Shown here piece after piece: positions 31,828-40,859 of a stretch of 64,000 bases of DNA. The stretch's first letter is position 1. Each line of letters starts with the position of its first letter. The position numbers and the translations under genes are program-made. The DNA is from a virus, in IMG/VR virus record IMGVR_UViG_3300021963_005267, positions 1 through 64,000 of that record, one strand, 5' to 3'. The notes beneath the pieces are model-generated. The model ran no database searches, was not told the origin of the DNA, and saw nothing but the letters and a program-made list of their open reading frames with translations.

Positions 31828-34800
31828 ATGGCCGTAAGTATACAAACTCTGTTATCTTCCAATCTCCCGCTAGGTTATACGGGCAGTATTGGCTATACGG
31901 GCAGTCAGGGATACACGGGCAGTCGTGGAGATAAAGGGGACAAATATAAAACTACATCATCAACATCGATGATCATTACTTCTTCTGGCACAAAGAATTT
32001 TGTGATAGAAACAGGATTGGCCTATACCACTAATCAAACCATAAAAGTAAGCTACAATCCCAGCAATTATATGACTATGAATATCGTCAGCTATAATGAT
32101 ATTACCGGAGGTATTGAAGCTACAGTTTACAACAGTACAGGCACAGGCACTTATACAAGTTGGGTAGTAAATTTAGAAGGGGCAGTAGGAGAAGTAGGAT
32201 ATACAGGCAGTCAAGGTTATACTGGCAGCTCAGGTGCGTATGCTGCTGTGGGATACACAGGTAGTCAAGGTGTAGGATATACAGGCAGTCAAGGCAATAC
32301 TGGGTTTGTAGGTAGTCAAGGTCCAGCCGGGGGTTATACTGGCAGCGCAGGCTTTACTGGTAGTCAAGGATACACAGGCAGCGGATCATCTGTAGCTGGT
32401 TCTAATACACAAATACAGTACAACAACAATGGGGTACTTGGCGGCAGTGCTAACTTAACTTGGAACCAGACTACGACTACGTTAACTGTAACAGGAAATA
32501 TTTACGCACCAAGTGAAGCTAATGCATCTTATCCGGGTGCATATAGAGCTGGATTTTTTGGCAGTGATGGATTTCTAGAAAGCAATTTTAGTGCAGGTAA
32601 TGGACAAAATGTTTACATAGCACAGGGTTTAACTTCAGGTCCAGGTGTACCAGCTACCAGTTTGTATCTTGGTCCAGATATGAATTTAAACCCCGCCAAC
32701 AATGCCAATTCCAATATCTATATAGGTGGTGGGAATAACACCTCCCAGATCTATTTGAGAGGTACGTCGTATTTGAATAATACAATGACGTATGGGCCGG
32801 CAGTTACCGGTGCGCCAACTGGTTATACTGGTGCTACATATAGAGTTGGTGCTCTTTATTCAGATGGCACATTGCAGTCGTTCTTTAGTGCAGGCAATGG
32901 AGTAAATTTTTATCTAGCACAGGGATTAACTGCAGGACCAGGTGTAAATCCTACCAGTTTGTATCTTGGTCCAGATATGAATTTTAATCCTGCTAATAGT
33001 GCCAATGCTAATATCTATATAGGTGGTGGGAATAACAACTCAAATTTATATTTGCGTTCTAATGTATATTTTCCAAATGAAGCTAATGCATCTTATCCGG
33101 GTGCATATAGAGCTGGATTTTTTGGCAGTGATGGATTTATAGAAAGTAACTTTGGTGCAGGTAATGGACAAAATGTTTACATAGCACAGGGATTAACTAC
33201 ATCAACAGGTCCAGCACCTACTAATTTATATCTTGGTCCAGATATGAATTTCAATTCAACTGGTAATGCCAATGCCAATATCTATATAGGTGGTGCTAAC
33301 AACAACTCTTTGATTTATTTGAGAGGTGTACCATATTTCCCAAATGAAGCCAATCCCGCATATCCGGGTGCATACAGAGCTGGGTTTTTTGACAGTGCTG
33401 GTGGTTTTGAAAGTAATTTTAGTGCAGGTAATGGACAAAATGTTTACATAGCACAGGGATTAACTGCAGGACCAGGTGTACCAGCTACCAGTTTGTATCT
33501 TGGTCCAGATATGAATTTAAACCCCGCCAACAGTGCCAATGCCAATATCTATATAGGTGGTGCTAACAACACCTCTCAGATCTATCTACGTGGGAGTAGC
33601 TACCTACAAAATACTTTGACCTATGCACCGGCTGCTACCAGTGTTTCAACTGGTTATACTGGTACTACATATAGAGTTGGTGCTCTTTATTCAGATGGCA
33701 CATTGCAGTCGTTCTTTAGTGCAGGCAATGGAGTAAATTTTTATCTAGCACAGGGATTAACTGCGGGCCCAGGTGTAAATCCTACCAATTTGTATCTTGG
33801 TCCGGATATGAATGTAAACCCCAACAACGGCGCTAGTGCCAATATCTATATAGGTGGTGCTAACAACAACTCTTTGATCTATCTACGTGGGATACCATAT
33901 TTCCCAACTGAAGCAGCACCTACATATCCAGGTGCATATAGAGCTGGGTTTTTTGACAGTGCTGGTGGTTTTGAAAGTAATCTTGGTCCAGCAAATGGAC
34001 TAAATGTTTACATAGCACAGGGATTAACTGCAGGACCAGGTGTACCAGCTACCAGTTTGTATCTTGGTCCAGATATGAATTTTAATCCCAACAACGGCGC
34101 CAATTCCGTTATCTATATAGGTGGTGCTAACAACAACTCTTTGATTTATTTGAGAGGTGTACCATATTTCCCAACTGAAGCAGCACCTACATATCCGGGT
34201 GCATACAGAGCTGGGTTTTTTGACAGTACTGGTGGTTTTGAAAGTAATTTTAGTGCAGTAAATGGACAAAATATTTACATAGCACAGGGTTACACCGCAG
34301 GTCCAGGTGTACCAGCTACCAATTTGTTGATTGGTCCGGATATGAATATGAGTCCCGTAAACAACGCCAATTCCGTTATCTATATAGGTGGTGCTAACAA
34401 CAACTCTTTGATCTATCTACGTGGGATACCATATTTCCCAAATGAAGCCAATCCCGCATATCCAGGTGCATATAGAGCTGGGTTTTTTGACAGTACTGGT
34501 GGTTTTGAAAGTAATTTTAGTGCAGCAAATGGACAAAATGTTTACATAGCACAGGGGTTGACTGCAGGTCCAGGTGTACCAGCTACCAATTTGTATCTTG
34601 GTCCGGATATGAATATGAGTCCCGTAAACAACGCCAATGCCAATATCTATATAGGTGGTGCTAACAACACCTCTCAGATCTATTTGAGAGGTAATTCTTT
34701 AGTAGCACCTTTATCTGGTGTAGGTAACAGAGCTGTGTACAGTAATGCTAGCGGATCTTTAACTAATTCATCTTCTGACATTACTCACAAAACCAATATC

Positions 34801-35052
34801 AGAGCTTTACCTTATGGATTAGATGAAATATTACAATTAATACCTGTAATTTTTAATTGGGTAAATCAAACTAAGTATGGATCACAGGAAGAACTTGGTC
34901 TTATTGCCAATCATGTTGAACAAATTATTCCAGAATTAGTATCTACTAACAATGATGGATCGAAATCTTTAGATTATCCAAAACTAGTTGCACCTATAAT
35001 TAAAGCCATACACCAGCTTGCAGAAAAAATCAATGTATTAGAAAATAAATAA
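31828..35052 (+). CDS. Repeat fibre with collagen-like stem and C-terminal S74 chaperone domain
   Basis: 1074 residues. Short Gly-X-Y tracts (LGYTGSIGYTGSQGYTGSRG and 115-190) flank a small beta domain. Eight repeats of about 85-95 residues follow (GAYRAGFF, FSAGNGQNVYIAQGLTAGPG, LYLGPDMN, NIYIGG). The last 95 residues are an intramolecular chaperone of the peptidase S74 type: SSDITHKTNI with the Ser-Asp-x-x-x-Lys autocleavage dyad near 983-988, LGLIANHVEQIIPELV, SLDYPKLVAPIIKAI and a coiled-coil end. S74 domains trimerise fibres and then cut themselves off. Host recognition is the likely role. Confidence 0.88.
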   Translation: MAVSIQTLLSSNLPLGYTGSIGYTGSQGYTGSRGDKGDKYKTTSSTSMIITSSGTKNFVIETGLAYTTNQTIKVSYNPSNYMTMNIVSYNDITGGIEATVYNSTGTGTYTSWVVNLEGAVGEVGYTGSQGYTGSSGAYAAVGYTGSQGVGYTGSQGNTGFVGSQGPAGGYTGSAGFTGSQGYTGSGSSVAGSNTQIQYNNNGVLGGSANLTWNQTTTTLTVTGNIYAPSEANASYPGAYRAGFFGSDGFLESNFSAGNGQNVYIAQGLTSGPGVPATSLYLGPDMNLNPANNANSNIYIGGGNNTSQIYLRGTSYLNNTMTYGPAVTGAPTGYTGATYRVGALYSDGTLQSFFSAGNGVNFYLAQGLTAGPGVNPTSLYLGPDMNFNPANSANANIYIGGGNNNSNLYLRSNVYFPNEANASYPGAYRAGFFGSDGFIESNFGAGNGQNVYIAQGLTTSTGPAPTNLYLGPDMNFNSTGNANANIYIGGANNNSLIYLRGVPYFPNEANPAYPGAYRAGFFDSAGGFESNFSAGNGQNVYIAQGLTAGPGVPATSLYLGPDMNLNPANSANANIYIGGANNTSQIYLRGSSYLQNTLTYAPAATSVSTGYTGTTYRVGALYSDGTLQSFFSAGNGVNFYLAQGLTAGPGVNPTNLYLGPDMNVNPNNGASANIYIGGANNNSLIYLRGIPYFPTEAAPTYPGAYRAGFFDSAGGFESNLGPANGLNVYIAQGLTAGPGVPATSLYLGPDMNFNPNNGANSVIYIGGANNNSLIYLRGVPYFPTEAAPTYPGAYRAGFFDSTGGFESNFSAVNGQNIYIAQGYTAGPGVPATNLLIGPDMNMSPVNNANSVIYIGGANNNSLIYLRGIPYFPNEANPAYPGAYRAGFFDSTGGFESNFSAANGQNVYIAQGLTAGPGVPATNLYLGPDMNMSPVNNANANIYIGGANNTSQIYLRGNSLVAPLSGVGNRAVYSNASGSLTNSSSDITHKTNIRALPYGLDEILQLIPVIFNWVNQTKYGSQEELGLIANHVEQIIPELVSTNNDGSKSLDYPKLVAPIIKAIHQLAEKINVLENK
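32509..34695 (+). repeat. Eight tandem coding repeats in the S74 fibre
   Basis: Units of about 270 bases. Six begin with YPGAYRAGFF and two (units 2 and 5) begin with TYRVGALYSDGTLQSFF, giving the order A-B-A-A-B-A-A-A. All end with an IYIGGxNNxSxIYLRG segment. Long identical stretches between units make recombination likely. Confidence 0.8.
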
Positions 35053-35065
35053 ATTTGGAGATTAT

Positions 35066-35404
35066 ATGACTATTAATTTTGAAACTTCAAACATAACGCC
35101 TACTGTGTTATCTGAATACCGAGGTAATCAAAATGTACTCAAAGAGATAACTTACTGTTTACTTGCTACCAATACAGAAAGTGGTGCGCAGGCATATGTG
35201 ACTAGAGTGCATACCTTAGACATTGATAGAGAATACACTGCTGAAAATCCTTTTATTCCATTTGAAAATTTTACTGCTGAACAAATAAATTCAATAATTC
35301 AAGAAGCTATTCATACCTGCAGTTGGGATAAATTTTTGGAAAAAAAACTTCAAACGATTGCTGCTGAATCTAACAACATTAAAACTTTTTCATTTCAAGA
35401 TTAA
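35066..35404 (+). CDS. Small phage protein resembling DUF7936
   Basis: 112 residues: an ITYCLLATNTESGAQAY segment, a FIPFENFTAEQINSIIQEAI helix and a Lys-rich end. The order resembles small proteins of unknown role encoded near phage tails. A GGAG site lies before the ATG. Confidence 0.65.
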   Translation: MTINFETSNITPTVLSEYRGNQNVLKEITYCLLATNTESGAQAYVTRVHTLDIDREYTAENPFIPFENFTAEQINSIIQEAIHTCSWDKFLEKKLQTIAAESNNIKTFSFQD

Positions 35405-35419
35405 AAATCATATGTTGAT

Positions 35420-35446
35420 CTCCTAATAAATATTTTTATCTAGGAG
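35420..35446 (+). promoter_or_regulatory. Late promoter inside an 11-bp hairpin that masks the ribosome-binding site
   Basis: CTCCTA (35420-35425) and ATAAA (35426-35430) pair with TTTAT (35435-35439) and TAGGAG (35441-35446), with a 4-base loop and one bulged C. The late box TAAATA (35427-35432) is in the 5' arm and loop; the AGGAGG ribosome-binding site of the gene at 35452 is in the 3' arm. Confidence 0.8.
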
Positions 35447-35451
35447 GTAGA

Positions 35452-35655
35452 ATGAATCAACATCAAATGCAAAGCAAATTAACTGCAATGAAACTTCAAC
35501 AAGAAGAGTTGTTAAAAACTCTTGCACAAAAAGACAGAGAAGTACATCAAATTAGAGAAAATGTTCTCAAAATACAAGGTATAATTGATTTTTTAACTTT
35601 AGAGCTAGAACCCGAATCATCTAGTGATCATAAATTAGATATCAATGGCTCTTAA
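35452..35655 (+). CDS. Small coiled-coil protein, 67 residues
   Basis: MNQHQMQSKLTAMKLQQEEL and onward is one long heptad-patterned helix to about residue 50, then an acidic tail. It may form a trimeric or dimeric coil, for example a fibre connector; function unknown. It has a perfect AGGAGG site with hairpin control and overlaps the first oxygenase gene by 11 bases. Confidence 0.7.
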   Translation: MNQHQMQSKLTAMKLQQEELLKTLAQKDREVHQIRENVLKIQGIIDFLTLELEPESSSDHKLDINGS

Positions 35656-36202
35656 TAATCAGTTATTAAATAACAATTATCTTGTTATTGATAATCTAAT
35701 ATCTGCCGAACAGGCAAATGTCATTTATAAAGATTTCAAAAAATTCTGTGATCTTGCTTTATTTGGAAATTTCGGAGATTCTCAAGCTCCGAAAAGTCCA
35801 TATGTATACAATTATCATCCATTCTTAGAAATTTTAATTGACAAAATACCAGTAGTAAAAGAATATTCTAATGAATCAGTTTTTCCAACTTACACATATG
35901 GAAGAATTTATAAACATAATGAAGAACTCAAAATTCATACAGATAGAGAGGCTTGCGAAATTAGTATAAGTCTGCATCTATGGGGCGATAAAGAATGGCC
36001 TTTCTGTATCAGGACCAGTCAAGGTGAAACTAAAGAAATATTTCTCAATCCTGGGCAGGCAGTTTTGTATCTAGGATGTGCTGCAGAACATTGGAGACCA
36101 AAATTTTACGGTTACAATTATGGTCAAGTATTTTTACATTATGTAAGATCTAACGGACCAAACGCCTGGGCCTATTTTGATAAAATTAAAAAACCTCAAT
36201 GA
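35645..36202 (+). CDS. 2-oxoglutarate/Fe(II)-dependent oxygenase
   Basis: 185 residues. Iron ligands are visible: His98 and Asp100 in KIHTDREACEISISLHLWG and the distal His149 in AAEHWRPKF, with NPGQAVLY between them, the layout of a double-stranded beta-helix hydroxylase. The substrate is unknown. It lies between the fibre genes and a second oxygenase and glycosyltransferase, which suggests hydroxylation of fibre side chains (inference). Coupled by ATGA to the next gene. Confidence 0.8.
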   Translation: MALNNQLLNNNYLVIDNLISAEQANVIYKDFKKFCDLALFGNFGDSQAPKSPYVYNYHPFLEILIDKIPVVKEYSNESVFPTYTYGRIYKHNEELKIHTDREACEISISLHLWGDKEWPFCIRTSQGETKEIFLNPGQAVLYLGCAAEHWRPKFYGYNYGQVFLHYVRSNGPNAWAYFDKIKKPQ

Positions 36203-36759
36203 AAGAATTATCCGATTATATTAAAGTTTTTGACAATATAGTTCCGTTAGATGTTTGCGACAATATTGTTTCAAGTTTAAAAGACAGTCCATTGTGGACT
36301 CCAGCAGTTATTGGAAAACGCGGTCTAACAGATAAGTCAATTAGAAATCTTGATATAATTTCTATGTCTAACAAATCTATTAAAGACCAATCCAAATTTA
36401 TTAGAGAGATTGATGACAAATTTGTAGTATACAGTTTAAAAGCTATTAAACGCTATAAACAAGAATTTGATAAAGTAATGATCAATAACGACACCGGTTA
36501 TGATCTATTAAGATATAATGAAGGATCTTTTTATACTACTCACACTGATAGTTTTTTAGAAAGACCAAGAACAGTAAGTTGTAGTTTTGCTCTCAATGAA
36601 GATTTTGAAGGGGGAGAGTTTGCATTTTTTGATCGAGAACTTACTTTTAAACTAAAAAAAGGATCTGTAATAATGTTTCCAAGTAATTTTATGTTTCCGC
36701 ACGAAATTTGTAAAGTAATTTCAGGAACACGTTATTCAATTATAACCTGGTATGTTTAA
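36199..36759 (+). CDS. 2-oxoglutarate/Fe(II)-dependent oxygenase, prolyl-hydroxylase type
   Basis: 186 residues. His115 and Asp117 in YTTHTDSF, His168 in FPHEICKV and the 2-oxoglutarate-binding Arg178 in SGTRYSIITWYV complete the active site; FEGGEFAFF is the conserved turn of PKHD/P4H-like enzymes. Collagen prolyl hydroxylases share this layout, which is notable beside collagen-like fibres, although phage members also act on other targets. 5 bases separate it from the glycosyltransferase. Confidence 0.87.
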   Translation: MKELSDYIKVFDNIVPLDVCDNIVSSLKDSPLWTPAVIGKRGLTDKSIRNLDIISMSNKSIKDQSKFIREIDDKFVVYSLKAIKRYKQEFDKVMINNDTGYDLLRYNEGSFYTTHTDSFLERPRTVSCSFALNEDFEGGEFAFFDRELTFKLKKGSVIMFPSNFMFPHEICKVISGTRYSIITWYV

Positions 36760-36764
36760 AAAAT

Positions 36765-39700
36765 ATGAAACTGGCAATAATAGATATAATTGGTATTCCT
36801 TATGATGGAAATACAGTATTCAAACAAGGTCTAGGTGGTTCAGAAAGTGCTGTAACCTATATCAGCAAGGACCTTGCTAAATTAAATTTTGATGTTACAG
36901 TGTTTAATAACTGTGATCTAGATCACGCTCGTCCAGGAGTATATGATTCAGTTACCTATCGTCCGTTATCTGACCTATCTCAAGATCACGATTTTGACAT
37001 AGTGATCAGCAGCAGAACTGTGATACCTTTTCTCACAGACACACAGTTTCAACAGGTAGGTGACATTAGAGCACTGCCATTTGCTGATAAACTAATTTAC
37101 CAACGCATTCTCAGCAGAGCCAAGCAGCGTATCTTATGGATGCACGACACATTTTGTCTCGGCGACAATCTCATCGAAGATCTAGTTACCTCGGATAAAA
37201 TTACCACTGTATTCACCCTCAGTGATTGGCATTTGACCTATGTGTTGAATTGCCATCACGGACGTAGGCGTAACTTTGAAGTGTTGAAACACAAAACATT
37301 CATCACACGCAATGGTGCATACCTACATAAACAAGAAGTAGACATAAAAGCCAAAGATCCCAACAGATTTGTCTATAACGCTTCAGTTACCAAAGGTATG
37401 ATTCCTTTGGTCAAAGAAATTTGGCCCAGAGTCAAACAACAGCTGCCTCAAGCCAAACTCACTGTGATTGGTGGCTACTATAGATTCACAGTCAACGGAC
37501 AGCCAGATCAACAGGAACAAGACTGGCGTCAAATGGCCAATGATCCTGCAAATCTACAATTGGATATAGAATTCACTGGTGTTATTCCTCAAAGCGAAAT
37601 AGCTGATAGATTGGCCGGTGCTAACTTTATGATTTATCCTGCTGCTTTCCCAGAAACATTTGGCATCAGCACACTAGAAAGCATCTGTTACAACACTCCA
37701 GTTATAACCTGTAGATTTGGAGCCTTAGAAGAAGTGGCTCTGTCAGGTGCCTGTTATCTGTTAGACTATGCCATAGAGCCAAATGTTCTGTTTCAAGACA
37801 TCAACACACAGCAGCAGATTCAAAAGTTTGTAGAGCTCACTGTCAATGCCTATCACAACACCTATCTACATCAACAGAAACAGTACTATGCCAACATAGT
37901 TAAACCTATAGCCGGGTGGGACACAGTGGCTCTGCAATGGAAACAGTTTTTCTATAAAAACTGCGGGCTTTATCTCAGTCTAGAAGAATATCGAAGAGTC
38001 TCTAAGATAAATCGCAGAGTTCATAAGATCTACAATAGACGATATCACAACGTTGTGGAATTAGAAAATTACAAATCCAACAGTGAACAAAAGATCAACA
38101 TAGTCAGCACATTCTACAACAATCAAAATTATATTGCAAGGTGTATTGAAAGTGTAGCTAGCCAAGACTATGACAATTATCATCACTATCTAATCGATGA
38201 CGCCAGCACAGATAGCACAGTGTCTGCGGTCAAACAGTGTCTAGAACAACTACCACAACATCTACAGAATAAATTTACTCTAATTGTCAACGATCAAAAT
38301 CAGGGTGCTGTGCGCAATCAAGTAGATTTATTTAGAACTCTAGAAACTGACAGTATCATAATGATTCTAGACGGCGATGACAGTCTGGTTAATGACAATA
38401 CTGTGTTATCCTACTACAATACTCTGTATCAGGATGATCTAGAATTTACCTATGGTAGTTCTTGGAGTATGGTTGATAACATTCCTCTAATCAGTCAGCC
38501 CTATCCAGAACAAGTAAAACAAAATAAGAGTTATAGACAGCATCATTTTAATTGGATACTGCCTTATACTCATCTGCGTACATTTAAAAAATATCTTATA
38601 GATGCCTGTACCGATGATCAATTCCAAGACAGTCAGGGAAAATGGTATCGTGCAGGAGGTGATGGCTCTGTGTTTTATGCACTGATAGAACAGGCTGAAC
38701 CCAACAAGATACTCTGTATACAAGACATAGTTTATAATTACAACGACACTAATCCATTAAATGACTACAAGGTAAACGCAGATGAACAAAATCGTTCAGC
38801 AAAAGAAATTATAGGAAAAACACAGATGCCAAAAAAAAAGATATTGATAGCCATACCCACAGCCAAGAATATAGAACCGGATACATTCAAGAGCATCTAC
38901 GATCAGATCATACCAGAGGGTTTCGAAACCACATTTCAATTCTTTTATGGATATAGAATAGACCAGGTACGAAATCTCATTGCTGATTGGACTATTAAAG
39001 GATTTGATTATCTTTGGGCCGTAGACTATGACATGTCGTTCCCTCCCGATACCCTAGCAAAATTATTAAGTTACGATAAAGATGTTGTTACTGCTTTATA
39101 CAGACAGCGTAAACAAGAACAGATTTTAGAAGTATACGAATCAACTGACTGGGGCGGAGTCACACATATACCGTATCATAAAATACAAAATCAGGGATTA
39201 ACAGAAGTTGCTGCTTGTGGATTTGGATGTGTATTAATTAAATCTGATGTGTTTAAAGTTGTAGGGTACCCTCAATTTGAATATCATGTTGCTCTTGACC
39301 ATGCTAATACTGTTAGCGAAGATGTTGATTTTTGTCGAAAAGTTAAAAATCGAGGATTTAGTATCTGGGCAGATACTACAATTTTATGCAGACACATAGG
39401 TCAATTTTATTTTGACATTGTATCAGAAACAACGCCGGCTACTAAAATTATAGACTATACCTCTAGACTTAGAGAATTGGGTAGTCAGCGACTTATTCCT
39501 TCTCAACACGTAGAATTTTTACAATCGCTATCTATAGAACCTAAGGTAATATACGACATAGGCGCCTGTGTATTGCACTGGACTAATGAAGCCAAACGAA
39601 TATGGCCATCTGCTGAATATGTAGTGTTTGAAGCTATGCCAGAATGTGAATTTTTATATAAAGAAAATAATTTATTATATCATGTTGGAGTGTTAAGCAA

Positions 39701-40109
39701 CAGCACAGGAAAAGAAATAGAGTTTTATCAAAATACATATCATCCAGGCGGCAATAGTTATTATCGTGAAAATGTAGAAATTAATCCTGAAGCTAATGAT
39801 TATTTTAACGAAAATCATCGTAGAACATATACAACTGTAACACTAGATGCTGTGGTTAATCTTAAAAAAATGCCTTTGCCTGATCTAATTAAAATGGATG
39901 TTCAAGGAGCAGAATTAGATGTATTAATGGGTGCTCAGGAAACTCTAGCTCAATGCAATCATGTTATTTTAGAGTGTCAAAGCGTAGAATATAATAAAGG
40001 AGCTCCTTTAAAAGAAGAAGTAATAGCATTTATGCAGGGTTTGGGTTTTAAAAACAATGGTCTATTTTGTTCTAACGGTCCAGATGGAGATTACTATTTT
40101 ACCAGATAA
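36765..40109 (+). CDS. Four-domain glycosyltransferase / FkbM methyltransferase fusion
   Basis: 1114 residues with four modules. About 1-400 is a GT-B fold, GT4-like: GLGGSESAV near the start and FPETFGISTLESICYNTPVI with the donor-binding E-x7-E. About 440-680 is a GT2-like GT-A domain: INIVSTFYNNQNYIARCIES, ASQDYDNYHHYLIDD, and MILDGDDS as the DxD. About 689-890 is a second GT-A-like domain with VDYDMSF. About 920-1114 is an FkbM-type SAM methyltransferase (VIYDIGA, VTLDAVV, LIKMDVQGAELDVL). It should add two or three sugars and O-methylate. The target is probably fibres, from position only. Confidence 0.88.
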   Translation: MKLAIIDIIGIPYDGNTVFKQGLGGSESAVTYISKDLAKLNFDVTVFNNCDLDHARPGVYDSVTYRPLSDLSQDHDFDIVISSRTVIPFLTDTQFQQVGDIRALPFADKLIYQRILSRAKQRILWMHDTFCLGDNLIEDLVTSDKITTVFTLSDWHLTYVLNCHHGRRRNFEVLKHKTFITRNGAYLHKQEVDIKAKDPNRFVYNASVTKGMIPLVKEIWPRVKQQLPQAKLTVIGGYYRFTVNGQPDQQEQDWRQMANDPANLQLDIEFTGVIPQSEIADRLAGANFMIYPAAFPETFGISTLESICYNTPVITCRFGALEEVALSGACYLLDYAIEPNVLFQDINTQQQIQKFVELTVNAYHNTYLHQQKQYYANIVKPIAGWDTVALQWKQFFYKNCGLYLSLEEYRRVSKINRRVHKIYNRRYHNVVELENYKSNSEQKINIVSTFYNNQNYIARCIESVASQDYDNYHHYLIDDASTDSTVSAVKQCLEQLPQHLQNKFTLIVNDQNQGAVRNQVDLFRTLETDSIIMILDGDDSLVNDNTVLSYYNTLYQDDLEFTYGSSWSMVDNIPLISQPYPEQVKQNKSYRQHHFNWILPYTHLRTFKKYLIDACTDDQFQDSQGKWYRAGGDGSVFYALIEQAEPNKILCIQDIVYNYNDTNPLNDYKVNADEQNRSAKEIIGKTQMPKKKILIAIPTAKNIEPDTFKSIYDQIIPEGFETTFQFFYGYRIDQVRNLIADWTIKGFDYLWAVDYDMSFPPDTLAKLLSYDKDVVTALYRQRKQEQILEVYESTDWGGVTHIPYHKIQNQGLTEVAACGFGCVLIKSDVFKVVGYPQFEYHVALDHANTVSEDVDFCRKVKNRGFSIWADTTILCRHIGQFYFDIVSETTPATKIIDYTSRLRELGSQRLIPSQHVEFLQSLSIEPKVIYDIGACVLHWTNEAKRIWPSAEYVVFEAMPECEFLYKENNLLYHVGVLSNSTGKEIEFYQNTYHPGGNSYYRENVEINPEANDYFNENHRRTYTTVTLDAVVNLKKMPLPDLIKMDVQGAELDVLMGAQETLAQCNHVILECQSVEYNKGAPLKEEVIAFMQGLGFKNNGLFCSNGPDGDYYFTR

Positions 40110-40112
40110 ATA
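40107..40112 (+). promoter_or_regulatory. Late promoter GATAAATA
   Basis: It overlaps the stop of the glycosyltransferase fusion. The following gene starts at 40199 after a leader with a TAAAGGAG ribosome-binding site. Confidence 0.6.
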
Positions 40113-40198
40113 TCAAAAAGATCTTTGTAAATCAAATTATGACCTACAGAAAGTATATAAACATCATCGGCGAGAGTATACTCTAAAGGAGCAAACAA

Positions 40199-40834
40199 AT
40201 GAGCTTCTTAGTAGCAAATCTTCCCCCAATACACTGTTTCGTTCGTAAAGAATTTTTATATGATTTCCAAAAAGGACACGGTGAGTATGAACCTTGCATA
40301 TGGGTTAGTATCAAAAGTCTACGAAGTCAAGCATTTAGGATTGAATCATATTTGCCGCGTTATGGCGCACTTTATGACAAACTACCTTTACATGCGTTTG
40401 TGTCACGCACAGAAGATCTTGAACCAGAAAAGTTTTTACCTCTAGACACATTACAGATTTGGGATTGTTTCAGTTACGATATCGCGATTATACAGAAAGC
40501 TTTCTTGCGTAATCTCAGCTGTAAGTTTTACGCCAAAGACAAACAGATGTACGGCGGCGACTATATGTTTACTGTGGACAATGCCAGTCCAGATCTTAAT
40601 ATAATCGATACCAGTTACAGTGAATGGCCAGAAGATCATAAGAGCTTTAACTTCATACAACTGGACAACGGGCAGTATGCGGCACAGCCTAACAACCGTT
40701 GTTTGTTCTTTGATGCAGCCAGCAATCCTAAGGAAATTCAGTTCCCAGACTTCAAAGTTTGCACTAAGAAATACGTAGTAGAAACTAATCCAAAATGGAG
40801 ACTCGGTGATAGCGATACAGTAACATACGAATAA
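40199..40834 (+). CDS. Conserved phage protein of unknown function, 211 residues
   Basis: MSFLVANLPPIHCFVRKEFL..., with HGEYEPCIWVSIKSLRSQAF and FLRNLSCKFYAKDKQMYGGD, is typical of a hypothetical protein carried by T4-like aquatic phages; no catalytic motif is evident. Strong ribosome-binding site. A short overlapping frame at 40057 is not coding. Confidence 0.75.
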   Translation: MSFLVANLPPIHCFVRKEFLYDFQKGHGEYEPCIWVSIKSLRSQAFRIESYLPRYGALYDKLPLHAFVSRTEDLEPEKFLPLDTLQIWDCFSYDIAIIQKAFLRNLSCKFYAKDKQMYGGDYMFTVDNASPDLNIIDTSYSEWPEDHKSFNFIQLDNGQYAAQPNNRCLFFDAASNPKEIQFPDFKVCTKKYVVETNPKWRLGDSDTVTYE

Positions 40835-40837
40835 ATA
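40832..40837 (+). promoter_or_regulatory. Late promoter AATAAATA
   Basis: It overlaps the stop of the preceding gene, 22 bases before the nuclease ATG at 40860. Confidence 0.6.
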
Positions 40838-40859
40838 CAGTTATTATTTTGGAATAACA

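Noticed and set aside
22255-35052. Diversity-generating retroelement at the fibre genes
   Set aside because: No reverse transcriptase, template repeat or adenine-rich variable repeat is visible in this window.
16059-35052. Insertion sequence or integrase-type mobile element
   Set aside because: No transposase, integrase, terminal inverted repeats or att-like duplications were found in the window.
40057-40248. Short frame bridging the glycosyltransferase end and the next gene
   Set aside because: It overlaps both neighbours out of frame and spans a late promoter.
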